A stretch of DNA of 5,615 nucleotides from Sulfuritalea sp. (GTDB lineage: Bacteria > Pseudomonadota > Gammaproteobacteria > Burkholderiales > Rhodocyclaceae), in assembly GCA_026399445.1 (NCBI GenBank), contig JAPLRA010000280.1:1-5615 (forward strand), read 5' to 3'. The translations under genes were made by a program, and so were the position numbers. Of this stretch, positions 1 through 5,615 are shown piece by piece; the stretch's first letter is position 1, and the number at the start of each line of letters is the position of its first letter. The notes under the pieces were generated by a model that ran no database searches, was not told where the DNA came from, and saw only the letters and a program-made list of their open reading frames with translations.

Positions 1-1
1 A

Positions 2-409
2 CTCGCACGCTCGCGTGGTTTGAACAACGTCATGTTTCGACCATTCATCTCCCAGGATGACTATCCCGACTTGCTTGCGAGCGTCGACCTCGGGCTCGTA
101 TGCCTTGGTACCGCAGTCAAGACGCCCGTCGTTCCGGGAAAGATCCTCGGATATATGGTCGCTTCCCTGCCGGTGGCGGCCTTCGTCAATGAGGAAAGCG
201 ATGTGCATCAACTGATGCTTGATGCGCAATGTGGCGCCTCATGTGTCTCGAGCGAAATCGGGAAGATGGAAGCGATCCTGCGGGACGTCTATGGCGATCG
301 GGACAACTGCAGGCGAATGGGCGAGAATGGAAGGCGGTACGCGGTAGAGCATTTCTCGAAAGATCGCATCACTGCGGAGATCGAGAACATGCTGGCGGGG
401 ACGCAATGA
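2..409 (+). CDS. GT4-family glycosyltransferase, C-terminal part (5' end outside window)
   Basis: This is the C-terminal ~135 residues of a GT-B fold glycosyltransferase. The frame is open to the window edge, so the TTG at 20 is an internal codon and the true start lies upstream. Visible family features are a 'F.PFISQDDYPDLLASVDLGLV' stretch, where the acceptor-side fold passes to the nucleotide-sugar site, then 'VVPGKILGYMVASLPVAAF', which matches the usual 'vPsKileYmaaGkPVia' donor-binding loop of GT4 enzymes. A 'CGASCVSSE' segment and the C-terminal helix 'MGENGRRYAVEHFSKDRI' follow, both typical of WbuB/WcaI-like enzymes. The expected role is cytoplasmic transfer of a sugar from a nucleotide sugar to a lipid-linked oligosaccharide. 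The gene ends 30 bp before a WbpL-like gene on the same strand, which suggests one polysaccharide operon. Donor and acceptor cannot be read from this fragment. Confidence 0.82.
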   Translation, partial: LARSRGLNNVMFRPFISQDDYPDLLASVDLGLVCLGTAVKTPVVPGKILGYMVASLPVAAFVNEESDVHQLMLDAQCGASCVSSEIGKMEAILRDVYGDRDNCRRMGENGRRYAVEHFSKDRITAEIENMLAGTQ

Positions 410-439
410 CTGATTGCAACCACGGCAGATAAGCGATCC

Positions 440-1462
440 GTGGGCGATTTTCTTTCGACCGGGTATTTGCCACTGCTGGCGCTGGTTGGCGTCCTGAGTT
501 TCGTTTTGACCGGATTGATGAGACTTTACGGGTTGTCGCGGCAGCTTATCGATCGTCCCAACGAACGTAGCTCGCACTTGGTGCCGACCCCGCGTGGCGG
601 CGGTGTGGCAATTGTGGTGGCCTTTGTCATCGGCATGGTCTTGCTTGGGGATGCTGTATCGAAGTCCGCAACTGCGGCACTTATCGTTGGTGGTATTGGC
701 GCCGCCGCGATAGGTTTTGCAGACGATCATGGCCACATTCCGGCGCGCTGGCGCCTGATGGCTCACTTTTCCTGCGCTGCCTGGATCCTTTTCCATATCG
801 GAATTCCGCGCGTCGAACTGCTAGGGTTCCACTTGGATTCGGGACTGGTCGGCACGGTTCTGGCACTGCTTTATCTGGTCTGGATGCTGAATCTGTGCAA
901 CTTCATGGACGGCATTGACGGCATTGCCGGTGTCGAGGCGCTAACAGTCGGCGTTGGCGGTACGGCGGCCTGCTGGCTGGCGGGAATGCCAATAGGCGGT
1001 GATGCCGGCGTGCCGGGGCTTCTTGCAGCGGCTGCCTTGGGATTTCTAGTGTGGAACTTTCCTCCGGCCAAGATATTTATGGGTGATGCCGGGAGTGGGT
1101 TTCTCGGGTTGATGCTTGGGGCGCTCTCGTTGCAGGCAGCCATTGTTAATCCCGCTCTACTCTGGAGTTGGATGGTTTTGCTGGGCGTGTTCATTGTCGA
1201 TGCCACGGTTACGCTGATTTGCCGGTTGCTGCGAGGGGAGCGGATCTATGAGGCTCATCGTAGCCACGCCTATCAGCATGCCAGTCGCGAATTCGGCGCC
1301 CACCGTCCGGTTACCCTTGCCGTTGCCACCTTGAACCTTTTCTGGCTGCTGCCGTGGGCGATGGCGATTGCCTCCGGACGCGTCGACGGTGTCGTCGGCC
1401 TTGTGATCGCCTATATCCCTCTTCTGGCACTGACACTTCGGTTCAAAGCCGGGACCGCGTGA
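440..1462 (+). CDS. WecA/WbpL-type undecaprenyl-phosphate sugar-1-phosphate transferase
   Basis: This 340-residue polytopic membrane protein belongs to the MraY/WecA family. It should transfer a HexNAc-1-phosphate from a UDP-sugar to undecaprenyl phosphate at the inner face of the cytoplasmic membrane, the first step of O-antigen or exopolysaccharide unit assembly. Family signatures appear in order: 'LIDRPNERSSHLVPTPRGGG' (37-55), the Asp pair 'FADDHGHIPAR' (D95, D96), 'NLCNFMDGIDGIAG' (151-163), 'FMGDAGSGF' (213-221) and the C-terminal 'HRSHAYQH' (273-280), which is typical of WbpL-like members. About ten hydrophobic segments are visible and the length is normal. The chosen start is GTG at 440 because the upstream in-frame stop is the TGA of the preceding gene (407-409) and no ATG lies between; no convincing Shine-Dalgarno is seen. 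Followed 107 bp later by a WbpM-like gene, the order known from Pseudomonas aeruginosa O-antigen loci. The exact sugar is unknown. Confidence 0.93.
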   Translation: MGDFLSTGYLPLLALVGVLSFVLTGLMRLYGLSRQLIDRPNERSSHLVPTPRGGGVAIVVAFVIGMVLLGDAVSKSATAALIVGGIGAAAIGFADDHGHIPARWRLMAHFSCAAWILFHIGIPRVELLGFHLDSGLVGTVLALLYLVWMLNLCNFMDGIDGIAGVEALTVGVGGTAACWLAGMPIGGDAGVPGLLAAAALGFLVWNFPPAKIFMGDAGSGFLGLMLGALSLQAAIVNPALLWSWMVLLGVFIVDATVTLICRLLRGERIYEAHRSHAYQHASREFGAHRPVTLAVATLNLFWLLPWAMAIASGRVDGVVGLVIAYIPLLALTLRFKAGTA

Positions 1463-1554
1463 GGTGATCAGCAGCACGTCGGGCGCACTGGTTTCCACCC
1501 CGCAAATGTTGCAGGCAGGCCCATGCGGGCCGCGTATGGAAGGTAGCTAGCCGG

Positions 1555-1560
1555 TAGAAT
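1555..1560 (+). promoter_or_regulatory. candidate -10 element before the dehydratase gene
   Basis: TAGAAT matches the sigma-70 -10 consensus at five of six positions and ends 9 nt before the ATG at 1570. No good -35 is seen at 16-18 bp upstream. No Shine-Dalgarno lies before the ATG, so if the element is real the transcript would be leaderless or nearly so. It sits in the 107-bp gap 1463-1569, which otherwise holds only a 5-bp GC stem at 1518-1531. Weak call. Confidence 0.25.
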
Positions 1561-1569
1561 TGCGGCATC

Positions 1570-3347
1570 ATGAATCCCCGTTTGCTTACGGCTTCCCTGC
1601 ATGACCTCTGCGCCGCTGCCATTGCTTGGATGGCGGGCTATGCACTGCGCTTCAATTTCGACATTCCCCTCAGCTTTGTCGAAGCGATGTGGAGCAACCT
1701 GCTGTGGGCAATCCCGCTGCAGGCGGTGATTTTTCACGGCTTCGGGCTCTATCGGGGGATCTGGCGCTTCGCCAGCATTCCCGACTTGCGACGGATCGCA
1801 CTGGCGGCAGGTACGGCAGGTTTGGCGATACCGGCGATATTGCTCATGCTCCAGCGGCTCAACGATGTTCCGCGTTCGGTCCTGGTGCTGCATCCCCTGC
1901 TGTTGGTATTGATCATGGGGGGCAGCCGGTTTCTGTATCGGGCATGGAGGGACGGGCAGCTGGTTTCTCCGCGCCGATTTGACGCGGAACCCGTGATCGT
2001 TATGGGCGCCGGTGCCGCCGGCGCCGCGCTGCTGCGTGACCTTGCCGGCAGTCAGCGCTGGCGAGCAGTGGGTTTGCTGGATGATGATCCGGCCAAGCTG
2101 CGGCTGCAACTTCAAGGTGTATCCGTGCTCGGGCGGCTGGATAGCGTGGCGCGTGTTGCAGCGGCGCATCAAGTCGCGACAGTGATCGTTGCGATGCCAT
2201 CGGCATCGCCATCCGCTCGCCGGCATGCAGTCGAGTTGGTGGTGGGGGCGGGCCTCAAGGCTTTGACCGTGCCGGCGCTATCAGATGTCTTGTCCGGGCG
2301 AGTGACCGCCGCCGAGGTACGGCAGGTCGAGCTTGAGGACTTGCTCGGGCGCGAGCAGGTGCTGCTCGACAACGAGGGACTGAAGGAACAACTGACCGGG
2401 AAGTCGATTCTTGTGACCGGCGCCGGCGGTTCCATCGGCTCGGAGTTGTGCCGGCAGATAATTCGCTTTGCTCCTGCTAGGTTGGTGTTTCTGGAGCAGT
2501 CCGAATTTGCGCTCTACAGCATCGAGCAGGAGTTTGCCGGGTCTCCTGTGAGTTGCGTGGTTGGTGACGCGAAGGATTCAGCACGACTCGAAGCCGTGGT
2601 CGCGGAGCATAAACCGGATGTGGTCTTTCACGCAGCTGCCTACAAGCACGTGCCGCTGATGGAATGCGCCAATGCGTGGCAGGCGGTGAGGAACAACGTG
2701 CAAGGCACGCTGAACGTGGCGCGCGCCGCCCTCGACAGTGGTACCGGCGAGTATGTGCTGATTTCCACCGACAAGGCGGTTAATCCCACCAATGTCATGG
2801 GCGCCAGCAAGCGTCTGGCGGAGGTGGTATGTCAGGCAGTTCAGGCGCAGCACTCGGAGACGCGTTTTGTCATGGTCCGGTTTGGCAACGTGTTGGGTTC
2901 GTCTGGCAGCGTGATTCCGCGTTTTCGCCAGCAGATTGCCCACGGCGGTCCGGTAACGGTAACGCATCCCGACATCATTCGTTACTTCATGCTAGCCGGC
3001 AGCAGGAGGGCGGTCAGATCTTCGTGCTCGACATGGGTGAGCCGGTAAAAATTGTCGATCTGGCACGCGACCTGATTCGCCTGTCCGGTTTCACCGAGGA
3101 TGAGATCAGGATCGAGTTCACCGGCTTGCGTCCCGGAGAGAAGCTCTACGAAGAGTTGCTGGCCGATGGTGAGACAACCTTGCCGACGCCGCATCCCAAG
3201 TTGCGCATAGCTAAGCCCTCGGCGGCGCCTGATGAGCAGTGGCTGGCCGATCTTGAGCAATGGCTCTCGGTGCCGTCGCGCACCGAAGCCGACGTGAAGC
3301 AGGGGCTCAAGGCGCGCGTGCCGGAATATCAGCCAGCAGCGCATTGA
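1570..3347 (+). pseudogene. WbpM/FlaA1-type membrane nucleotide-sugar 4,6-dehydratase, frame broken near 2989-3008
   Basis: Members of this family convert UDP-HexNAc to 4-keto-6-deoxy intermediates for sugars such as QuiNAc or FucNAc. The first frame (1570-3048, 492 residues) has four hydrophobic helices (about 6-25, 42-62, 75-94, 102-118), a first Rossmann domain with 'GAGAAGAALL' from G146, and the catalytic SDR domain with 'VTGAGGSIGSE' (G284-G290). 'STDKAVNPTNVMGASKR' follows, where M410 and K414 form the MxxxK variant of the SDR YxxxK motif characteristic of WbpM/FlaA1. After 'HPDIIRYFM' (M474) the frame turns into an unrelated 18-residue tail and stops at 3046-3048. The genuine C-terminus resumes in another frame from about 3006 ('EGGQIFVLDMGEPVKIVDLARDLIRLSG') and ends at 3347, about 113 residues. 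The usual 'TIPEAAQLVLQAG'-like segment is mostly missing. Mended, the protein would be about 603 residues, plausible for the family. Probably inactive as read, or a sequence error. Confidence 0.9.
2989..3008 (+). other. Frameshift lesion (apparent ~34-nt deletion) in the dehydratase gene
   Basis: The upstream frame is right through ATG 2989-2991 (end of 'IIRYFM') and the downstream frame is right from GAG/GGC at 3006/3009 ('EGGQIFVLD'). Only 17 nt lie between 2991 and 3009, whereas WbpM-like proteins usually have about 17 residues there (51 nt, from remembered family sequences). The shortfall of about 34 nt is 3n+1, exactly the class needed to explain the observed frame change. Residues A-G-S of the old frame (2995-3003) may be the remnant of the 'QAGxMG' segment, so the join may lie within the first few bases after 2991. 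The ancestral sequence is not visible, so the exact breakpoints are inferred. Confidence 0.75.
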
Positions 3348-3348
3348 A

Positions 3349-3372
3349 GGCGTTGACGACTTCGTCGACGCC
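3349..3372 (+). other. RNA hairpin just after the dehydratase stop codon
   Basis: A 10-bp stem (3349-3358 with 3363-3372) and a 4-nt loop ACTT begin 2 nt after the TGA at 3345-3347. All ten pairs form in plus-strand RNA, one of them a U.G wobble (3354/3367); in minus-strand RNA that pair becomes a C.A mismatch, so the fold favours the dehydratase transcript. No T-run follows (AATATCT), so it is not a standard intrinsic terminator. It also lies within the C-terminal codons of the opposite GT9 gene (encoding 'GVDEVVNA'), so it may be incidental. It could act as a 3'-end stabiliser or weak terminator. Confidence 0.4.
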
Positions 3373-3437
3373 AATATCTGCAACATCCAAGGACGGCTTC
3401 TGCAGCAGGCGATAGGGCGCCCCCCATGGGCGCCAGC

Positions 3438-3477
3438 GCTGCGCGCCTGAGTTGCCGGCTGCGCGCCTGAGTTGCCG
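3438..3477. repeat. Exact 20-bp tandem duplication (two copies)
   Basis: Positions 3438-3457 and 3458-3477 are identical 20-bp units beginning GCTGCGCGCC and ending GTTGCCG, directly adjacent. Identity stops immediately outside (3437 C against 3457 G; 3478 A against 3458 G). Twenty is not a multiple of three, so the extra copy shifts the GT9 gene. The span from start 4376 to stop 3307 is 1070 bp, and 1070 minus 20 is 1050, exactly 350 codons. This arithmetic, together with the recovered GT9-like C-terminus, shows that the single-copy state is ancestral. Confidence 0.95.
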
Positions 3478-4392
3478 AATAGGCAGACGATGGGCAGGCC
3501 CAAGCCCGCACCCAGATGCATGGCGCCGCCGTCGGCGCAGATCATCGCATCGCATTCAGCCAAGGCGGCGATCAAGTCGGGCAGGGTTTGCGTGGGTCTG
3601 GGAATCACCGCAGTGTCAGTGCCGACCCTTTCAAGCACGTCCTGTGCCTTGGCATCGTCACCGGGGTGTAGCGGGTTGTCTTCAGCACCGGGCGACCAAA
3701 GTAGAAGAAAACGCGCCGGGCCTTGCGCGGCAATGGCCCGGATGGTTTCGGCAAAGCGGTCTGCCGGCCAGCGCTGGGAGAGCTTGCGTGCGCTGACGTG
3801 GATGCCAATGGTAAGAGTCGGCGGTAGCTGGCTCTGCATACCTGGGATTCCGCTTCGCGGGCAGGTAACGGCGGATGGAGCCACTACGCGGCAAGGCGGC
3901 GGCAGGCCCTCTATTCCGTAGATCGCGGCGACGCGAAACACGTCCTCGACTTCGTGGCGTTCGTCTTTGTCGAGCGGAATCGATACATCCAGCCTGCCGT
4001 TCTCCCCGAAGCCAATAATCCGCTTGGGTTTCAGCCACCGCGCGAGCGTGATGAGTCGCGGCTGCAGCGCCGGCGCGGCAAGGATCACGTCGTCGAGCTT
4101 CATCTGGCGCAGCCTGTACATCATCGCCAGGCGCCGCGACAAAATGCCCGGAAGCGACTCGTCGTGGCCCCGATGCTTGGCCTTGGTATAAACGAAGACT
4201 TCATCAAGATCCGGGTTGCCGTCCAGTACTGGGGCGTTGTAGCTATTGACCAGCGCACCGAGCCAGCCGTCGGGAAAGCGCTGACGCAAGGCGGCGATCA
4301 GCGGCGTGGTGCAGACCAGGTCGCCGATATTGTCGCGGCGGATGATCAGTATTTTTGGGTTCGAATGAGGGCTCAAGGTAAACTGCTGCGCT

Positions 4393-5229
4393 ATGGCTAT
4401 ATATGCAATTGGCGACCTGCAGGGTTGTTACGACCCGCTACGCCGCCTGCTCGACTATATCAGTTTCGATCCGGCCGCCGACCGCGTCTGGTTTGTCGGC
4501 GATTTGGTCAATCGCGGACCGGCTTCGCTCGAGGTGCTGCGCTTCGTCAAGTCGCTGGGTGCCGCGGCGACCGTGGTCCTTGGCAATCATGATCTGCATC
4601 TGGTGATGCAGGCGGAAGGGTACGGCAAGGCCAACAAGGAAGACACGCTGGAAGAAGTGCTGGCCGCTGCCGACCGCGACGAACTGCTGGCCTGGTTGCG
4701 GGCGCAGCCGCTGTTCCATGTCGAAGGCGACTGGGCGATGGTTCACGCCGGCCTGTTGCCGACTTGGACGGTGACGCAAGCGAAAGCGCTTTCTGACGAG
4801 GCGTCGACGGCCCTGATGGCAGCCGACTACCGCAAGTTTCTGGCGAACATGTGGGGTTCGGAGCCGACGTCGTGGCGCGACGATCTGGAGGGCTGGGATC
4901 GCCTTCGGGTGGTGGTGAATGCGATGACGCGCATGCGCTACGTGACAGCCGCCGGAGCGATGGAGTTCCGCGCTGCCGGAGCCAAGGCGCCACCGGACAA
5001 GGGTCCGCCGGGATGCATGCCGTGGTTTTCCGCACCAATGCGGGCGAGTGCGGACCATCAAATTGTCTGCGGTCACTGGTCGGCTTTGGGTTTTCACGAA
5101 GAGGAAAATCTTCTGGCGCTCGACACAGGGTGCCTTTGGGGCGGCTGCCTTACGGCGGTAAGGCTGGAAGACCGTCGGGTCGTACGTCAGCCCTGTCCGC
5201 AGCAGACGAAGCCGTCGGGCTGGGATTGA
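4393..5229 (+). CDS. apaH: Symmetrical bis(5'-nucleosyl)-tetraphosphatase (Ap4A hydrolase)
   Basis: ApaH hydrolyses diadenosine tetraphosphate to two ADP and, in Escherichia coli, also removes Np4 caps from RNA; it acts in the cytoplasm. The 278-residue protein has the complete metallophosphatase set for two metal ions: 'GDLQG' (G7-G11, D8), 'GDLVNRGP' (G36-P43, D37), 'GNHD' (G64-D67), 'VHAG' (H118) and 'GHW' with H228. ApaH hallmarks include the 'IYAIGDLQGCYDPLRRLL' start, the 'FVGDLVNRGPASLEVLRFV' segment and 'LDTGCLWGGCLTAVRLED' near the end. Length is normal. The ATG at 4393 is supported by the start of the family ('MAIYAIGD'); a weak AAGGT at 4375-4379 lies 13 nt upstream. The gene starts 16 bp from the divergent GT9 start codon, so its promoter must lie within or over that gene's 5' end. 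galE follows after 67 bp on the same strand. The frame is clean, unlike the two genes to its left. Confidence 0.97.
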   Translation: MAIYAIGDLQGCYDPLRRLLDYISFDPAADRVWFVGDLVNRGPASLEVLRFVKSLGAAATVVLGNHDLHLVMQAEGYGKANKEDTLEEVLAAADRDELLAWLRAQPLFHVEGDWAMVHAGLLPTWTVTQAKALSDEASTALMAADYRKFLANMWGSEPTSWRDDLEGWDRLRVVVNAMTRMRYVTAAGAMEFRAAGAKAPPDKGPPGCMPWFSAPMRASADHQIVCGHWSALGFHEEENLLALDTGCLWGGCLTAVRLEDRRVVRQPCPQQTKPSGWD

Positions 5230-5252
5230 AACAGGCGACGATCAGGGATAAT
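5226..5252 (+). promoter_or_regulatory. candidate sigma-70 promoter for galE
   Basis: TTGAAA (5226-5231) and GATAAT (5247-5252) each match the -35 and -10 consensus well, but the 15-bp spacer is shorter than the usual 16-18. The -35 overlaps the apaH stop codon (5227-5229). Transcription would start near 5259, giving a leader of about 37 nt before galE. An 8-bp palindrome TGCATGCA (5253-5260) and AATTG/CAATT inverted arms (5250-5254, 5263-5267) lie over the start site and could be an operator. Motif match only. Confidence 0.35.
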
Positions 5253-5283
5253 TGCATGCACACAATTTCAGCGCTCATTTTTC

Positions 5284-5288
5284 GGAAG
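5284..5288 (+). promoter_or_regulatory. Shine-Dalgarno of galE
   Basis: GGAAG lies 8 nt before the ATG at 5297, a good position and a fair match to the 16S tail. It supports the chosen galE start, which is also where the conserved 'ILVTGGTGYIGSH' begins. Confidence 0.6.
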
Positions 5289-5296
5289 TCAGCACA

Positions 5297-5615
5297 ATGA
5301 TTCTGGTTACCGGCGGCACCGGTTACATCGGTTCGCATACCTGCCTGGCCCTGGCTGCGGCCGGACACGACCTGCTGATTCTCGACAACCTCTGCAATAG
5401 CCGCATCGATGTGGTCAACCGGCTCGAAGCGCTCTGCGGCAAGCGCCCGGAATTCGTCGAGGGCGATGTCCGCGACCCGGGCGTGCTCGACGAGATTTTT
5501 GATCGTCATCCGATCACGGCGGTGATGCACTTCGCGGGACTCAAGGCGGTGGGCGAGTCCGTCGAACGGCCGCTGGAGTATTACGACAACAATGTACACG
5601 GCACCCTCCAGCTAC
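5297..5615 (+). CDS. galE: UDP-glucose 4-epimerase, N-terminal part (3' end outside window)
   Basis: GalE interconverts UDP-glucose and UDP-galactose with bound NAD, supplying UDP-Gal for lipopolysaccharide and exopolysaccharide and serving the Leloir pathway. About 106 residues are visible. The NAD-binding Rossmann motif 'VTGGTGYIGSH' (V4-H14) begins at the N-terminus, followed by 'LDNLCNSRIDVVNRLE' (adenosine-ribose Asp at D30), 'FVEGDVRD', and 'AVMHFAGLKAVGESVERPLEYYDNNVHGT', a signature nearly specific to GalE among extended SDR enzymes. The catalytic Ser/Tyr-x-x-x-Lys region lies past the window edge, so integrity of the whole gene cannot be judged. The ATG at 5297 is supported by a GGAAG ribosome site. 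The gene lies 67 bp after apaH on the same strand and may have its own promoter or be read through from apaH. Its presence fits the surrounding polysaccharide genes. Confidence 0.95.
   Translation, partial: MILVTGGTGYIGSHTCLALAAAGHDLLILDNLCNSRIDVVNRLEALCGKRPEFVEGDVRDPGVLDEIFDRHPITAVMHFAGLKAVGESVERPLEYYDNNVHGTLQL

Larger units (their letters stand above)
3307..4376 (-). pseudogene. GT9 (heptosyltransferase-type) glycosyltransferase, frame broken by a 20-bp tandem duplication
   Basis: GT9 enzymes transfer heptose or related sugars from nucleotide donors to lipopolysaccharide core or similar acceptors in the cytoplasm. The N-terminus 'KILIIRRDNIGDLVCTTPLIAALRQRFP' holds the NIGD motif (D19 equivalent to the WaaC catalytic-loop Asp). 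'IGIHVSARKLSQRWPADRFAETI' is the second-domain donor region, and 'CADGGAMHLGAGLGLPIVCLFGN' (D282-H287) matches the usual 'DtGpmHlAaalG.PvvaLFG'. Frame is correct through Q306 (codon 3459-3461). An exact second copy of a 20-bp unit then shifts it, giving a 464-residue product with 158 spurious residues that ends at 2982. Without one copy the frame continues 'RWRPWGAPYRLL...' to TGA at 3307-3309, giving 349 residues, a normal GT9 length. The start is TTG at 4374-4376; no ATG or GTG precedes it before an in-frame stop at 4428-4430. The mended gene overlaps the dehydratase 3' end by 41 bp. Acceptor sugar unknown. Confidence 0.9.

Noticed and set aside
20..22. TTG as the start of a small complete 129-residue gene
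   Set aside because: The frame is open to the window edge and the protein matches only the C-terminal half of GT4 enzymes, so it is a truncated view of a longer gene.
410..439. Read-through fusion of the GT4 and WbpL-like genes, which share a frame separated by one TGA
   Set aside because: Both proteins have normal family ends at this point, and separate adjacent genes are the usual arrangement.
1518..1531. GGCCC-ATGC-GGGCC as a terminator after the WbpL-like gene
   Set aside because: The stem is only 5 bp and no T-run follows; such GC stems are common by chance at this base composition.
1546..1554. GCTAGCCGG shared with the dehydratase lesion at 2991-2999, as a recombination or insertion footprint
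   Set aside because: A 9-bp match with no extension or flanking element; CTAG occurs elsewhere in the window, so coincidence is likely.
1157..2435. Long minus-strand open frames opposite the WbpL-like and dehydratase genes
   Set aside because: They are antisense shadows of well-recognised genes in GC-rich DNA and their translations show no family features.
2989..3048. Programmed ribosomal frameshift joining the two dehydratase frames
   Set aside because: No slippery heptamer or suitable downstream structure is seen, and a shift would not restore the missing ~11 residues.
3438..3477. The start of a CRISPR or other repeat array
   Set aside because: Only two copies, no spacer between them, and they lie inside a recognisable coding region.

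Overview
The window is a GC-rich (roughly 60%) stretch of proteobacterial chromosome that carries surface-polysaccharide and lipopolysaccharide genes plus two metabolic genes. The gene types, an O-antigen-style WbpL/WbpM pair, a symmetrical ApaH hydrolase and galE, suggest a Beta- or Gammaproteobacterium. I lean towards Betaproteobacteria (Rhodocyclales-like) from general resemblance; this is inference and no search was run.

Layout. Positions 2-409 (+) hold the 3' end of a GT4 glycosyltransferase. Positions 440-1462 (+) hold a WecA/WbpL-type polyprenyl-phosphate sugar-1-phosphate transferase. Positions 1570-3347 (+) hold a WbpM/FlaA1-type membrane nucleotide-sugar 4,6-dehydratase whose frame is broken near 2989-3008. 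Positions 4376-3307 (-) hold a GT9 (heptosyltransferase-type) glycosyltransferase broken by an exact 20-bp tandem duplication at 3438-3477. Positions 4393-5229 (+) hold apaH. Positions 5297 to the window end (+) hold the N-terminal part of galE. The two broken genes are convergent and their 3' ends overlap; the GT9 gene and apaH are head to head with 16 bp between start codons. No gene-free stretch exceeds 107 bp.

How the genes fit together. In the usual O-antigen scheme a WbpM-type enzyme supplies a 6-deoxy-amino sugar nucleotide, a WbpL-type enzyme loads the first sugar phosphate on undecaprenyl phosphate, and GT4 enzymes extend the repeat unit. GT9 enzymes typically build lipopolysaccharide core, and GalE supplies UDP-galactose. 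ApaH degrades Ap4A and has no obvious pathway link to the others.

The most notable observation is that two genes of this set carry frame-breaking lesions about 450 bp apart while apaH and the visible part of galE read cleanly. Deleting one copy of the 20-bp duplication restores a perfect 349-residue GT9 frame. The dehydratase lesion looks like a net loss of about 34 nt. Real mutation (including reversible slippage) and assembly error cannot be told apart from the sequence alone. I saw no sign of an undescribed defence, mobile or CRISPR system.
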